Made by a program: the position numbers and the translations under genes
Assembly: GCF_003046625.1 (NCBI RefSeq)
Contig: NZ_QAAD01000003.1
Location: 186,001 to 250,000, forward strand
Direction of reading: 5' to 3'
DNA: 64,000 nucleotides
Source: Mangrovibacterium marinum
GTDB lineage: Bacteria > Bacteroidota > Bacteroidia > Bacteroidales > Prolixibacteraceae
The notes under the pieces: generated by a model
What the model saw: only the letters and a program-made list of their open reading frames with translations
Databases searched by the model: none
Told to the model about the DNA's origin: nothing
Shown here: positions 43,963 to 53,312 of the stretch, piece by piece
How the letters are laid out: each line of letters opens with the position of its first letter
Position numbering within the stretch: position 1 is the first letter of the stretch

Positions 43963-45600
43963 ATGATTTCAGCTGATGGCTTAACCGTCGAATTTGGCGG
44001 GCAAACACTTTTCAAGGATATTTCCTTTGTGGTAAACGACAAGGATCGCATTGCCCTGATGGGGAAAAACGGTGCCGGTAAATCGACCCTGTTAAAACTG
44101 ATGGCCGGCGTACAAAAGCCAACCCGCGGCAAAGTGTCCGCCCCCAAAGATGCCGTGATTGCTTACCTGCCTCAACATCTGATGCACGACAGCAACCGCA
44201 GCCTGTTCGAGGAAGCTTCGCAGGCCTTTTCCGAAGTCTTGGATATGCAAAAAACACTGGACGAGCTGAACCACCAGCTGACCGTGCGTACCGACTACGA
44301 ATCGGACGAGTACAGCCAGATTATTGAGCAGGTGTCGGAACTAAGCGAGAAACTGTACAGCCAGGGCGAGATTAATTTCGATGCCGAAGTTGAAAAGATT
44401 TTGCTGGGTCTTGGTTTTCTGCGCGAAGATTTCAATAAGCCCAGCAGCGAGTTTAGTGGTGGCTGGCGGATGCGCATCGAGCTAGCCAAAATTCTGCTGA
44501 AAAACCCGGACCTGATCCTGCTGGATGAGCCCACCAACCACCTCGACATCGAGTCGGTGCAGTGGCTGGAGGACTTCCTGATCAGCAACTCCAAAGCGGT
44601 GATCGTTATTTCGCACGATAAGAAATTCATCGACAACATCACCACCCGAACCATCGAGGTGACCATGGGGCGAATTTACGACTACAAGGTTAACTACAGC
44701 AGCTACCTGGAGTTGCGCAAAGAACGCCGCGAGCAACAGCAAAAACAATACGACGAGCAGCAAAAAATGATTGCCGAAAACCAGGCTTTCATCGAGCGCT
44801 TCAAAGGCACCTACTCGAAAACACTGCAAGTGCAGTCGCGCGTGAAGATGCTCGAAAAGCTGGAGCTGGTTGAAGTGGACGAAGTGGATACTTCGCACCT
44901 GAAGCTGCGCTTTCCGCCATCGCCCCGCTCGGGTAGTTACCCCGTTATTGCCGAACAGGTTGCCAAGAGCTACGATGATCATCTGGTGTTCAACGATGCC
45001 AGCTTCACCATCCAGCGTGGCGAAAAAGTAGCTTTTGTGGGGAAAAACGGCGAAGGAAAATCGACCATGATCCGCGCCATTATGAAGGAACTGGAGCACG
45101 AAGGCGCCATTCAGCTGGGGCACAATGTGCAAATTGGCTACTTTGCCCAAAACGAAGCGTCGCTGCTCGACGAGCAACGCACCGTTTTCCAAACGATCGA
45201 CGATGTGGCCGTGGGCGACATCCGCACCAAGATTAAAGATATTCTCGGCGCTTTCATGTTTGGCGGAGAGGACTGGGACAAGAAAGTGGGCGTACTTTCG
45301 GGTGGCGAGCGTACCCGCCTGGCGATGATCAAACTCTTGCTGGAACCGGTGAACCTGCTCATTCTCGATGAGCCCACCAACCACCTCGATATCCGCACCA
45401 AGGACATTCTGAAACAAGCCTTGCTGGAATTCGACGGAACACTGATCCTCGTGTCGCACGACCGTGACTTCCTGGATGGTATGGTGTCGAAGGTGTACGA
45501 GTTCGGCAACAAGCGCGTGAAAGAACACCTGGAAGGTGTGACCGAGTTCCTGGCCCGCAAGAAAATGGAACAGCTCAACGAGCTGGAGAAGAAAAAATAA
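43963..45600 (+). CDS. ABC-F translation factor (Uup/YfmR-like)
   Basis: 545 aa with two ATPase domains and no membrane part. Walker A motifs GKNGAGKST and GKNGEGKST; signatures FSGGWRMRIELAKIL and LSGGERTRLAMIKLL; both Walker B regions end LLDEPTNHLD/ILDEPTNHLD. The inter-domain linker at about 245-300 is a charged coiled coil (ELRKERREQQQKQYDEQQK). ABC-F proteins bind the ribosomal E site and relieve stalling. The short C-terminus lacks the Uup coiled coil. Confidence 0.92.
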   Translation: MISADGLTVEFGGQTLFKDISFVVNDKDRIALMGKNGAGKSTLLKLMAGVQKPTRGKVSAPKDAVIAYLPQHLMHDSNRSLFEEASQAFSEVLDMQKTLDELNHQLTVRTDYESDEYSQIIEQVSELSEKLYSQGEINFDAEVEKILLGLGFLREDFNKPSSEFSGGWRMRIELAKILLKNPDLILLDEPTNHLDIESVQWLEDFLISNSKAVIVISHDKKFIDNITTRTIEVTMGRIYDYKVNYSSYLELRKERREQQQKQYDEQQKMIAENQAFIERFKGTYSKTLQVQSRVKMLEKLELVEVDEVDTSHLKLRFPPSPRSGSYPVIAEQVAKSYDDHLVFNDASFTIQRGEKVAFVGKNGEGKSTMIRAIMKELEHEGAIQLGHNVQIGYFAQNEASLLDEQRTVFQTIDDVAVGDIRTKIKDILGAFMFGGEDWDKKVGVLSGGERTRLAMIKLLLEPVNLLILDEPTNHLDIRTKDILKQALLEFDGTLILVSHDRDFLDGMVSKVYEFGNKRVKEHLEGVTEFLARKKMEQLNELEKKK

Positions 45601-45636
45601 GCTATTACAATTGAGGGCTTCACTTAGATACTAACT

Positions 45637-45669
45637 ATTGAGGGCTTCACTTAAAGTGAAGCCCTCAAT
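45637..45669. terminator. Bidirectional terminator between the ABC-F and Mth938 genes
   Basis: ATTGAGGGCTTCACTT and its reverse complement form a 16-bp stem with almost no loop, between convergent genes. A half copy of the same arm lies just before it (45609-45626). Confidence 0.85.
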
Positions 45670-45677
45670 ACTCAATA

Positions 45678-46040
45678 CTAACAGGTCACATGAAACAGGG
45701 CGATAACCCGGCCTTCCAACACATTCCACACTTTGGCGGCCGTAGGGGTAGCAACCAGTTTCACCGGGCATTCCTTCTCCCGAAAAAACAAATCGGCCTC
45801 GGTCGACAGCTCCACGTAGCCAATCTGCCCGGTGCCAATGATGAGCTCCTGTGCTCCTTCTTCATAAATTTGCACGGCTTCTTCCAACGAAATTTTGTGT
45901 GATGTGCCATATTTGGCCTTCGACAGTTTTTTCTTCCGTTTTTCAATATGCCCGTCCAGGCGGATCAGGATGTCGTATTCGTAGCGTTTTCCGCCGACTG
46001 TAATGGCACCAAAACCAGTTTTATTAATTTGTGGTAACAT
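45678..46040 (-). CDS. Mth938-domain protein
   Basis: 120 aa, matching the Mth938/NDUFAF3 fold (DUF498). It starts INKTGFGAITVGGKRYEYDILI and has the central ELIIGTGQIGYVELSTEA and CPVKLVATPTAAKVWN. Eukaryotic relatives assist complex I assembly; the bacterial role is unknown. It is convergent with the ABC-F gene across a shared terminator. Confidence 0.85.
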   Translation of the reverse strand: MLPQINKTGFGAITVGGKRYEYDILIRLDGHIEKRKKKLSKAKYGTSHKISLEEAVQIYEEGAQELIIGTGQIGYVELSTEADLFFREKECPVKLVATPTAAKVWNVLEGRVIALFHVTC

Positions 46041-46222
46041 CGTTTCCCCTCCTTCTTTTCGCTTAGGGTATACGCAGTTTGTCGAAAATGGGTATGCGGG
46101 CAGTTGGGTATCACGTTTTTAGGGGTTCAGCCCCAAACGGCGCAAAGCAACCGATGCTGCCTCCGGGAAACTGAGAAATAACTGTAGAAAGCAATCCCAG
46201 GCCCCATTTCTCCTGTAATTTT

Positions 46223-46432
46223 GCCGCGGAGAGGGGTCCCCAAGCCAGTTGAAGCCGAAATCTGGCCGATGGGCAGCTTCCGGTCGCCGATGGAATCAAA
46301 AAACTTGCCAATGGGCGGCTTCCCCTAGCCTATTGAGTCAAATATTTTGCCGATGGGCGGCTTTCCCTTGCCGATTGAATCAAAAAAACTGCCGCGGGGA
46401 GGGTCTCACCAGCCTCGGGGACACGCCAGCCG
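46223..46432. repeat. 42-bp tandem repeat, five degenerate copies
   Basis: Units begin at 46223, 46265, 46307, 46349 and 46391, exactly 42 bp apart, each starting GCC(G/A)(A/C)(T/G)GG and containing a GATTGAATCAAAAAA-type half. Translated on the plus strand they give (C)xWAAxxxxxNQK repeats, but there is no start, stop or signal context suggesting a gene. The rest of 46041-46475 has no gene. Confidence 0.75.
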
Positions 46433-46475
46433 GCCATTCCAGCAAAAACCGAAACTATTCACTGACCACTGATCA

Positions 46476-47597
46476 CTATCTCTTCTTCCAGTCCGGATAA
46501 ACTTTCAGCACCGCTTCGGGCCAGAAACCGTACCACTCGTAGCCCACACGGCGGTCGAAGGAAATGTCGTTCAAGTCGTACACAATCGTACCATCAACCA
46601 GCGACAGGAACGGCTCTCCTTTTTCGAGCTCGTAGTAACGGGCCCACACTGGTCGTGCGGTGGAGTCGGGTACAAACTCGCGATCGAAATCGATGGTGGT
46701 TTCGTGGTAGGGCCGTTCCTCAATCGGGAAGTTGCCGTAACGGTAGCCGGTAATTTTAGCCGCTTCGAGCCAGGCCACACTCGATTCGATGGCAGCCACC
46801 ACGGCCGAATCAGGCTGCTCTATCCGCATCAGGAATAGGATGATGTCGCAGCTCTCGCGCGCCGTTACTGAAGGATGCTCATAAGCCCGTCCCTGCACCG
46901 GCGCATAAGTATCGAAATCGTGCTGCTGGCACCAGGCCGTTTTCACGCCCTTGATCTCCACCTGGCATTTCAGGATGACTTGCAGCCCGCGCTCGTAAGC
47001 TGCCAATAGTTTCGTGCGCAGATCGGGCTGCAGCCAGTTGTAGTTCGGGGCGTTTGTTTTCACATCCAGCAGCAGGTTCATAATGCCCGTCATCACATCG
47101 TCGTTGAAGGTGATCACATCGGCATCCCAACCGCGCCAGCCTCCCTTCGGGTATTCGGTATTCAAAATATATTGAAAGCCTTTTTCGGCTGCCGCGCGGT
47201 ATTTCTCGTCGCCGCATTGTCCGTACACCGCCGACAGGTATTCAATCTGTGGAAAAATATTTCGGTTGTCGTAAGTGCTTTGGCGATAGCGCTCGCTCAG
47301 GTCGTTGATTACTGAATCGGGGGCAAGTTTCGCCAACCAGTCGATGTTTTTCGGCCAGCCACCATCGGCATTCTGGTAAGCCAGCAAGTTGTCGGCAATA
47401 CCGATAATATCGGCCGTATCCAACCGGTCGGTACTGCGAATGCGGCTGTACAGGTTCCAGTGGTGAATGCCATCTTCAAATTTCGACAGGTCGATGTAGC
47501 TGTATTTTTGGGCTTCGGGTTGATGCGAGCAAGCCGCGAGAATAGCCAGAAAAAAGAAATGGATGATTGGGTTGATTCGTTTCATGTTTGGTTTCAT
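46476..47597 (-). CDS. Secreted pectate lyase, PL10 (PelA) family
   Basis: 373 aa (alternative start four residues in). The lipoprotein signal ends LAILAAC (Cys about residue 22), so the protein is surface or periplasm anchored. PL10 features: YQNADGGWPKNIDW, STYDNRNIFPQIEYL, YPKGGWRGWDADVITFNDDVMTGIM, KTAWCQQHD and RARESCD-like ARESCDIILFLMR. It depolymerises pectate by beta-elimination using Ca2+. No other pectin genes are adjacent, so it works alone or with distant loci. The tandem regulators upstream on the other strand may respond to its products (speculative). Confidence 0.9.
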   Translation of the reverse strand: MKPNMKRINPIIHFFFLAILAACSHQPEAQKYSYIDLSKFEDGIHHWNLYSRIRSTDRLDTADIIGIADNLLAYQNADGGWPKNIDWLAKLAPDSVINDLSERYRQSTYDNRNIFPQIEYLSAVYGQCGDEKYRAAAEKGFQYILNTEYPKGGWRGWDADVITFNDDVMTGIMNLLLDVKTNAPNYNWLQPDLRTKLLAAYERGLQVILKCQVEIKGVKTAWCQQHDFDTYAPVQGRAYEHPSVTARESCDIILFLMRIEQPDSAVVAAIESSVAWLEAAKITGYRYGNFPIEERPYHETTIDFDREFVPDSTARPVWARYYELEKGEPFLSLVDGTIVYDLNDISFDRRVGYEWYGFWPEAVLKVYPDWKKR

Positions 47598-47868
47598 TTC
47601 GTCTACTACAAAGAAAGCAGCTTTGCTGTTTAATCGGATAATTTATGCCGTGCGTTTTTCGTAGCCCGAATCACATCGGCTGCTTTCTCGTTAAAACTCA
47701 ACCCTAATTTTAACCGCTGGACAACTACCGGGACTGCCAGCCAGGCGTTTCAGCTTTATTTTTTTTAGCGAATAGCTTAACAAAAACGTGGATCAGAAAA
47801 GAACAGAAGAGATCTTGTTTTCGTATCCCTTCTATAGTGAGCCTCTCTGCCTGCATCATTCCAAGTGA
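47598..47868. other. Divergent promoter region, pectate lyase/AraC regulator
   Basis: 271 nt with no gene. AT-rich near 47760 (TTATTTTTTTTAGCG) and presumably containing both promoters; no clear TAnnTTTG box was identified. Confidence 0.35.
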
Positions 47869-49776
47869 ATGGAAAACCCTTATGAAAAAACCATGGTATC
47901 AAAGTCAACATCGGACGAAGCCTTCACCCAACGCTTAACCCGACTTATTGAGGTGAATCTGAAAGACGAGCACTTTGGTGTTTCCGAGTTGGCAAAACAA
48001 ATGGGCATGAGCCGCTCGAACCTTTACCTGAAAGTACACCGGGCGAGTCAAAAATCGGTCAGCTGCTTTATCCGCGAGGTGCGGCTGCGCAAAGCACTGG
48101 AATATCTTAAAGAAGGAGAACGGAATGTTTCGCAAACCGCCTACGAGGTTGGCTTTGGCAGCCCGGCTTATTTCAGCAAGTGTTTTCACGATTACTACGG
48201 ATTTCCGCCCGGCGAAACCCCCACCAACGTCAATACGCCGGCAAGCCTGTCGGATAGTCCCGATTTGCGTCCCCAAACTTCGGGGTGGCGAAACCGAAAG
48301 TTAATTGGTGCACTGGTCGGCATCGTGATTATTTTGGCCGGACTGGTTATCTATTCATCCAAATCGTCGGAGCAACCTGTCGAAAAATCCATTGCTGTTT
48401 TACCCTTCAAAAACCTGAACCGCGACCAGGAAACGCAAATTCTTGCCGACGGCATCATGGAAGACATCCTCTCCCGTCTGTCCCACATCCAGGATTTCAC
48501 GGTTAAATCGAGTAATTCAACCGAAAAATACCGGGACAGCAAAACCACCATCCCCCGGATCGCCAAAGAGCTGAATGCCTCCTATCTTCTGGAAGGGAGT
48601 ATCCTGCACGAAAAGGATAAGATCAGACTCTATGTGCAGTTAATCGACACGAAAAACGACCGCCAAATCTGGGTTGACCGATACGACCGCGACTTAAGCG
48701 GGATTTTTGATTTTGTAACCGACGTATCGCGACAAATTGCCGAAGAGATGCAAGCGCTGCTCAGCCCCCGCGAGGAGGAACAGATGCAAAAACAATACAC
48801 CAGCAACACCGAAGCTTACAGCCTGTACCTGAAAGGCATTTTCTTTTGGAAAAAAAGAACCGTTAATGACCTGGTGCGCAGTATCGATTATTTTAACCAG
48901 GCCTTGGCCATCGACCCCGATTATGCGCTGGCCTACGCCGGGCTGGCCAACTCGTATCTCGCGCTCACCTTCAGTCGCTACTACGAGAAAGAAAAAGGAT
49001 TTGAGCTGGGAGAACTGTACGCCAAAAAAGCACTCGCCGGCAATGCCGACCTGGCCGAGGCTCATGTCGTTTTGGGGAGCATTGCAGTCTGGTACCTGCG
49101 CGACTGGAAACGGGGCGAAAAAGAACTGCTGAAAACCATTGAGCTAAACCCCAGCTATGCCGTCGGGCATCAGTATTACTCACAACTTCTGGCTCTGCAA
49201 GGCAGACTAAAAGAAGCACTCGTCCAGATTAACATAGCCATCCAACTGGATCCGAATTCTGCCAACATGTATCTGCTTCGGGCGAACCGTTATTACCATC
49301 TCTCCGATTTCGACCAGGCCTTAATCAATGCTCAACAAGTAATTGAATTTACCCCCAATTACTTAAGTGCCTATTGGGTGATCTTCCGCACTTATCTCCA
49401 TCTGGGCGATGATAAAAATGCGCTGAAGACGCTGAAAGTGATCTTTCACCTTTCGGATCCGAGCCTGAATTTCAATCCGCAGATTGACCAAAGCTATGCT
49501 GCGGGCGGGATGAAAGCTGTTGTCATCCGAACCATTAAGCAGATCGACACCAACCCCAAGATGATGCGTTTTAGCCCCTACTACAAATACAAGCTGATGG
49601 CCGAGCTTTATGCCATAATCGGCGACAATGAGCAGGCCATTAATTATTTGGAAAGACATGCCGAATCCGAACTTTTCAAACCCGCCTGGATCAAATACGG
49701 CATCGAGTTCAAAGCCCTGCAATCGGATCCCCGCTTTATTGCCCTAATTAACCGGATGGGGCTGAAGGATCTGTAA
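47869..49776 (+). CDS. AraC-type regulator fused through a membrane helix to a TolB-like and TPR sensor (copy 1)
   Basis: 635 aa. Residues 18-116 form an AraC/XylS double helix-turn-helix (FGVSELAKQMGMSRSNLYLKVHR and ERNVSQTAYEVGFGSPAYFSKCFHDYYGFPPGE). A transmembrane helix spans about 144-163 (LIGALVGIVIILAGLVIY). The periplasmic TolB/CadC-like domain (SIAVLPFKNLN... SYLLEGSILHEKDKIRLYVQLID) covers about 180-300, and about eight TPR-like repeats follow. The HTH faces the cytoplasm, so this is a membrane one-component regulator with an inverted AraC architecture. It is tandem with a second copy and its target is unknown. Confidence 0.88.
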   Translation: MENPYEKTMVSKSTSDEAFTQRLTRLIEVNLKDEHFGVSELAKQMGMSRSNLYLKVHRASQKSVSCFIREVRLRKALEYLKEGERNVSQTAYEVGFGSPAYFSKCFHDYYGFPPGETPTNVNTPASLSDSPDLRPQTSGWRNRKLIGALVGIVIILAGLVIYSSKSSEQPVEKSIAVLPFKNLNRDQETQILADGIMEDILSRLSHIQDFTVKSSNSTEKYRDSKTTIPRIAKELNASYLLEGSILHEKDKIRLYVQLIDTKNDRQIWVDRYDRDLSGIFDFVTDVSRQIAEEMQALLSPREEEQMQKQYTSNTEAYSLYLKGIFFWKKRTVNDLVRSIDYFNQALAIDPDYALAYAGLANSYLALTFSRYYEKEKGFELGELYAKKALAGNADLAEAHVVLGSIAVWYLRDWKRGEKELLKTIELNPSYAVGHQYYSQLLALQGRLKEALVQINIAIQLDPNSANMYLLRANRYYHLSDFDQALINAQQVIEFTPNYLSAYWVIFRTYLHLGDDKNALKTLKVIFHLSDPSLNFNPQIDQSYAAGGMKAVVIRTIKQIDTNPKMMRFSPYYKYKLMAELYAIIGDNEQAINYLERHAESELFKPAWIKYGIEFKALQSDPRFIALINRMGLKDL

Positions 49777-49875
49777 ACTCAACGGGAATTGAACCGGCCA
49801 GCATGAACCTCCATGAGCCGGGAAACGTAAACAGCTACGCACCGGCACCCAAAAGTCCACTTAACCAAGCCCAGT

Positions 49876-51993
49876 ATGAACAACAAACATACATCGGACC
49901 TTGTATTTTTGCAGCGTTTAACCGAAACAATTGAGCAAAATCTGAAAGACGAACATTTTGGTGTATCAAAGCTTGCCAAACAGATGGGCATGAGCCGCTC
50001 GAACCTTTACCTTAAAATTAACGCTATCACCGGCAAATCGGTCAGCTGCTTTATCCGGGAAGTGAGATTGCGCAAAGCACTTCAATATTTAAAAGAAGGC
50101 GAACTGAATGTTTCGGAAACAGCCTACGAGGTCGGCTTTGGCAGCCCCACCTATTTCAGCAAATGCTTTCACGACTATTTTGGATTTCCTCCCGGCGAGG
50201 TCGGTTTGCAAAAAGAAGATCAAACAGCCCCGCCCGAAAATACACTCGGTACAGGATCTTGCGCAGCTCCGGTGCGTCGCATCCGAAAGCGCTTATTTTC
50301 GGGTCTCGGCTTCATCCTGCTGGTCATTGCCGGTATTTGGATACTCAAACCACTGCTGGTTCAAAAGCAAACCATTGAGAAGTCGATTGTTGTGCTGCCC
50401 TTTATCGACGACAGTCCCGAGGCGGGGCACAGCTACATCGTGGACGGCTTAATGGAAGAAATACTGAACAAGCTAAGTCTGATCAGCGACTTGCGGGTTG
50501 TTTCGCGCACCTCGGCCGAGCACTACCGCAATTCGACCAAAAGCAGCCGCGAAATCGGCAAAGAAGTCAAAGCCAACTACCTGCTCGAAGGAAGTGCACA
50601 AACCATCAACAATACCATCCGCATCCGTCTTCAGCTGATTGAGACCAGCACCAACAAACATCTTTGGTCGAAGCCTTTTGAGCGGGAAGTGACCATGAAT
50701 AATATCTTCAGGCTACAGAGTGAGCTGGCTTTGCTGATTGCCGACGAGCTGGATGCCGTGATAACCCGCGACGAGAAAAACCGGATTCGGAGAATACCAA
50801 CCGTCAATCCCACAGCCTACAATTTATACCTGCGGGGGCTGGACTATAAACGACTTTACGAGTTGCAGCCCCTGCGACAATCGTGGCAGGACCGTCTCAA
50901 AGCCAAACAATTGTTTCAGCAAGCCGTTCAGCTGGATTCAACCTTTGCCGATGCCTGGGCCCAGCTAGGCGATTTTTATATCCGGAATATCGCCTATTGG
51001 GGCAATATCTATTTAAAGGAACAATACCTCGATTCGGGCCTGTTGATGCTGAACACAGCCCTGAAATACGATCGGCAAAACTGGAAGGCCCTGGCTCTGG
51101 AAGGTCGCTATTATCTGCTGAAGGGAATGCCCGAGAGAGCCAACGCCTTATTCCAGGAATTACCGGTAAACGAAAAAAACCTGAGCGAATATTACGAGTT
51201 TGCCTTCTCGCATTTCCTGGCTACCGGCGATAACTACAATGCCCTGAAAAGCTTTCTGGCTTACAACGAGGTCATGCACGACAAAATGGCCATACACCCG
51301 GGAATACTCGTGCAGGTAGGCTGGATCCTGACCTACGAGGGATACCCCGAGGTCGCCGGAAACTATGCCCACCAAATGCTTCAGCTTTATAACGACTCGA
51401 TCAAATACTTCAAAGCGATGAACGAAATTGCAACCATGTCGGGCAATTTTGAAGCCGCCATGGACTATTGCCAGCGCATCTATGAAAAAGATTCCACCCG
51501 CACCGACAACCTGTATTATATGATGATCAACTCGGTTTGGCTTCGCGACTATCCCGCGGCCTACAAGTATCTGTTGAAATACGGCGGGAAATACATCAAT
51601 AGCGAGAGTGCCATGATTCTGCCCTTTGTTTACGAAAAAAACGGACTGCAAAAGGAAGCCCGCGAGGGCTATCAAAAAGCCTTAAAAATCTGTAACGATG
51701 AAATAAAGCTGAACAACTTTTTTGCACAAATCTATTTCTCCCACGCCGCTTTAGCCTGCGTCTATTCAGCCTTGGGCGATACCGAAAAATCGCTGGAATA
51801 TTTACGCCAGGTCCGAGACCATCAAAAACCCTGTTCGCGCTTGTTTGTGGTCAGCATGAAACACTGGCCCCTGCTTGACAACGTTCGCCAGCAGCCCGAA
51901 TTTGATCAGATCCTGGCCGACATGGAAGCCAGTTACAAACAAGAACACCAGCGCGCCGGCAGTCTGCTTCGCGAAAAGGGAATCATTCAATAA
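49876..51993 (+). CDS. AraC-type regulator fused to a TolB-like and TPR sensor (copy 2)
   Basis: 705 aa with the same layout: N-terminal AraC HTH (FGVSKLAKQMGMSRSNLYLKINAITGKSV...ELNVSETAYEVGFGSPTYFSKCFHDYFGFPPGE) nearly identical to copy 1, transmembrane helix about 138-158, TolB-like domain (SIVVLPFIDDSPEAGHSYIVDGLMEEILNKL) and a longer TPR region. The sensor part has diverged much more than the HTH, which points to duplication with sensory divergence while possibly keeping related DNA targets. 99 nt separate it from copy 1. Confidence 0.88.
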   Translation: MNNKHTSDLVFLQRLTETIEQNLKDEHFGVSKLAKQMGMSRSNLYLKINAITGKSVSCFIREVRLRKALQYLKEGELNVSETAYEVGFGSPTYFSKCFHDYFGFPPGEVGLQKEDQTAPPENTLGTGSCAAPVRRIRKRLFSGLGFILLVIAGIWILKPLLVQKQTIEKSIVVLPFIDDSPEAGHSYIVDGLMEEILNKLSLISDLRVVSRTSAEHYRNSTKSSREIGKEVKANYLLEGSAQTINNTIRIRLQLIETSTNKHLWSKPFEREVTMNNIFRLQSELALLIADELDAVITRDEKNRIRRIPTVNPTAYNLYLRGLDYKRLYELQPLRQSWQDRLKAKQLFQQAVQLDSTFADAWAQLGDFYIRNIAYWGNIYLKEQYLDSGLLMLNTALKYDRQNWKALALEGRYYLLKGMPERANALFQELPVNEKNLSEYYEFAFSHFLATGDNYNALKSFLAYNEVMHDKMAIHPGILVQVGWILTYEGYPEVAGNYAHQMLQLYNDSIKYFKAMNEIATMSGNFEAAMDYCQRIYEKDSTRTDNLYYMMINSVWLRDYPAAYKYLLKYGGKYINSESAMILPFVYEKNGLQKEAREGYQKALKICNDEIKLNNFFAQIYFSHAALACVYSALGDTEKSLEYLRQVRDHQKPCSRLFVVSMKHWPLLDNVRQQPEFDQILADMEASYKQEHQRAGSLLREKGIIQ

Positions 51994-52237
51994 TTCCATT
52001 TGCCTTTCCAGAGTATTCCTTATGCGAAACGCTGAACAACAATCATCTATCGGCATTAACACCAGACCGAACAGCCCCCCAACCCCAAACGGCACTTTGG
52101 ACATAATTTAAAGCATTTCTTCAAAATTGAAACCTGCGGCAACATGCTTTCTAGGTGTTGCCCGGGCTTTCTTCGGAACTTGTATATCGGATTAAATCAA
52201 TTTCAATCCGCATTATATAACCTAAAAACTTACCGAT

Positions 52238-52801
52238 ATGAAAACAAGAATTCTATTATTCGTTTGCCTTTGCATAGGCGTTGCTGCTCTCTTTTCGGCT
52301 TGCTCAGAAAACGATTCACTGGTTTCGGACTTGCCCCAGAATGATGAGATTACTTTGAAATCGAAGAAAATACCGACACAGTTTTCGGGTATATGTACAC
52401 CCATCGATAATATGGGTTATGACATCATTTCATGGTACGATGCCACAGATGATCCACGAGTTACCGGAGTCTCTTATTGGGTATTTACCGGAATTGAACC
52501 AATTGATGAAGTCACCATTGAACTTAGAGGAGCGACTGAAATATTTGTTGGTGCAGTTACAGTAGATGATGTTATTAATGGAAGATATGTTGGTAAATGG
52601 GAAATGACCTGGAAGGGGTATCAAAACTATACATACCCGGGAAGTGTCACTTTTAAAATCGTGGCTCACGGCACTGGAACAGGCACGGAAGGAGAAGTTC
52701 TTGGGTTAACTGCCCGATGGAAATATACGATGGACTTTGATGGTACTCCTGAAAGTGGTGCTATTTACTACTCTAAAGGAAAGATTACAGAAGAATTATA
52801 A
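52238..52801 (+). CDS. Small exported lipoprotein of unknown function
   Basis: 187 aa. The signal ends LFSACSE (Cys about residue 22), followed by a beta-rich domain with Tyr/Trp/Gly-rich segments (GYDIISWYDATDDPRV, GKWEMTWKGYQNYTYPGS). It is not recognised; the mature part has a jelly-roll-like strand pattern. It follows the second AraC/TPR regulator at 244 nt and may be its target. The lead-in sequence ACCTAAAAACTTACCGAT before the ATG resembles that of the TonB/TPR gene at 53313. Confidence 0.7.
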   Translation: MKTRILLFVCLCIGVAALFSACSENDSLVSDLPQNDEITLKSKKIPTQFSGICTPIDNMGYDIISWYDATDDPRVTGVSYWVFTGIEPIDEVTIELRGATEIFVGAVTVDDVINGRYVGKWEMTWKGYQNYTYPGSVTFKIVAHGTGTGTEGEVLGLTARWKYTMDFDGTPESGAIYYSKGKITEEL

Positions 52802-52952
52802 GATCTTCCGATCCGGAAATTCCGGTCACAATTAGACCGGTGAAATTACACTGGTTAAAGGGAAAAAGTAAACTCAGCGTGTAAAATAACTGTTGCCAGG
52901 AATCTGACTCACTTGATTTAATCCAACAAATTCCGGGATCCACAACAGTTTG
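52802..52952. other. Spacer after the lipoprotein gene
   Basis: Contains gatcttccgatccggaaattccgg, a short imperfect hairpin, and no gene. It is followed by the strong terminator at 52953. Confidence 0.35.
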
Positions 52953-52990
52953 CCCCTCCGCAATTTCAAAATGCGGAGGGGATTTTTTTG
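52953..52990 (+). terminator. Rho-independent terminator after the lipoprotein gene
   Basis: CCCCTCCGCA pairs with TGCGGAGGGG around a short loop and is followed by ATTTTTTT. About 150 nt after the lipoprotein stop. Confidence 0.9.
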
Positions 52991-53312
52991 TTGTTGAGCT
53001 GCTGACTCCGGTTCACCTGCTCACGAAGACGAACTCAACCGAGCTTTATTCACCAGCTGAACCCGGGGGAATCAGGTGAAGCTCCCTGCCATTGGGCTGA
53101 TGACTCCGGTGAAAAAGACATCCCCCATAGCCGGAAACAACATAATCGAAAGTTCGCTGACGATAATTGATCGCAGTTGGCGCTATTTTAAGTTCATCCA
53201 AACATGGCTGCTAGGCTTTGGACGTTCACCGGGGCTAACTTTGTATCGGATTCAGTACTGAACGTTCAAAGCATACGAAGAGCCCCCAGTATTAACTTAA
53301 AAACCCGAAGCC

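Noticed and set aside
44482-45528. 348-codon frame on the minus strand inside the ABC-F gene
   Set aside because: It lies antisense to a clear ABC-F gene with all motifs intact, and its composition (His/Val/Leu/Gln-rich) is that of a shadow frame.
46223-46432. CRISPR-like array at the 42-bp periodic repeat
   Set aside because: The whole 42-bp unit is repeated, without unique spacers, so it is a plain tandem repeat.
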